A DNA stretch of 20,133 nucleotides, taken from Plantago elongata (Eukaryota; Streptophyta; Magnoliopsida; Lamiales; Plantaginaceae). Shown one piece after another: positions 19,697 to 20,133 of the stretch; position 1 is the first letter of the stretch, and each line of letters starts with the position of its first letter. The stretch is from positions 1-20,133 of the forward strand of contig JAYMSP010003346.1 of the NCBI GenBank assembly GCA_036897095.1, in the 5' to 3' direction. The notes below the pieces were generated by a model. It did no database searches. It was not told where the DNA came from and saw nothing but the letters and a program-made list of their open reading frames with translations. A program made the translations under genes and the position numbers.

Positions 19697-19835
19697 TGTA
19701 TAGCAGCCCTTAGGGCTGCCAAACGATTGACAAACTTGAGGGCTGCTAGGCCTGACTCTGATTTGGCAGCCCTCAGATTAGCGCCTGGCAACCATGATGG
19801 CCGCCAGGACGCTGGTTTGGCTCCGACAGCCTTAA
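19697..19835. repeat. GC-rich patch with inverted AGGGCTGC / GCAGCCCT words
   Basis: Inside very AT-rich DNA, this patch carries a near-perfect palindrome around GCAGCCCTTAGGGCTGC (19701-19717), then GAGGGCTGCTAGGCC and GGCAGCCCTC, then CGCCTGGC and GCCGCCAGG. A minus-strand open frame crosses it, but its composition (many Ala, Leu, Arg) simply reflects the repeats. It could be a fragment of a dispersed repeat. Confidence 0.55.
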
Positions 19836-20133
19836 AAGTTGTGAAGCATGTTTGTTGATTTTTTTTCAATCTTCTTAAAATTTTTGATTATATATTAGTT
19901 TATTTTAAATATTCAAATGATGTAAATTAATTATAAACAATCATATATCAAATAAAAAAAATATAATTTATACTAAACATCTCAGATTCAACATTATTTG
20001 TAATATTGATTATAATTTTATAATATTAATTTTTGTTATGTTATGATATCATAGTGTATATACGTTCATATATTTTTGAAGATGGGATAATTTATTAAAT
20101 TTTATGAAAAATGGGGCTAATTCTCTCTCTCTC
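19836..20133. other. AT-rich end of the window with terminal CT repeat
   Basis: No gene-like content. The last 12 bases are a CT dinucleotide run cut by the window edge. Confidence 0.6.

Noticed and set aside
19636-19869. 77-residue minus-strand open frame rich in Ala
   Set aside because: Its content follows from the GC-rich inverted words and AT-rich edges. No family resemblance and no splice context.

Overview
This is a plant nuclear genomic window, most likely from a eudicot. Genes are split by short AT-rich introns with GT..AG borders, and one intron uses GC..AG. The recognisable proteins are plant-specific: a short auxin-efflux carrier of the PIN5 type, a CBSX5-type CBS-domain protein, a PORR-domain organellar RNA-binding protein and a DUF707 protein. 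I cannot name the species. All identifications come from reading translations by eye against remembered family consensus; no database search was run.

Layout, left half. Positions 1-145 (minus strand) hold the first 48 codons of a PIN gene that runs off the left edge. Its coding start and about 250 bp of promoter recur in inverted orientation at about 4045-4455, where they begin a complete five-exon PIN5-like gene (4311-6093, plus). The two PIN copies are therefore head to head. Between them, on the plus strand, lies a CBSX5-like gene (about 1096-2130). It has an intact C-terminal part and one clean intron, but its 5' part is missing or eroded. Positions 6336-7838 (minus) hold an intronless 500-residue PORR protein with a likely transit peptide and an acidic tail. 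It is convergent with the PIN gene.

Layout, right half. A DUF707 gene (plus) has 14 coding exons ending at 18696. Its promoter, 5' leader, first coding exon and first intron are present twice as a tandem duplication: unit 1 at about 8332-9664 and unit 2 at about 9670-15911. Unit 2 is interrupted by a very large imperfect palindrome at 10424-15081: arms of about 2.2 kb and a 254-bp centre, with no coding capacity. The arms are packed with short GAAACTA / TAGTTTC repeats whose orientation flips inside each arm, and each arm carries a compact hairpin. I interpret it as a foldback-type transposable element. The DUF707 gene thus has two possible first exons encoding the same seven residues, each preceded by the same 13-codon upstream ORF, and the element sits between them. 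Only the proximal copy has a cluster of three TGGGCC (site II) promoter motifs.

The rest (2131-4044, 18697-20133 and shorter gaps) is AT-rich and without recognisable genes. The exceptions are a 40-bp direct repeat at 3070-3154 and a GC-rich patch with repeated AGGGCTGC/GCAGCCCT words at about 19697-19835.
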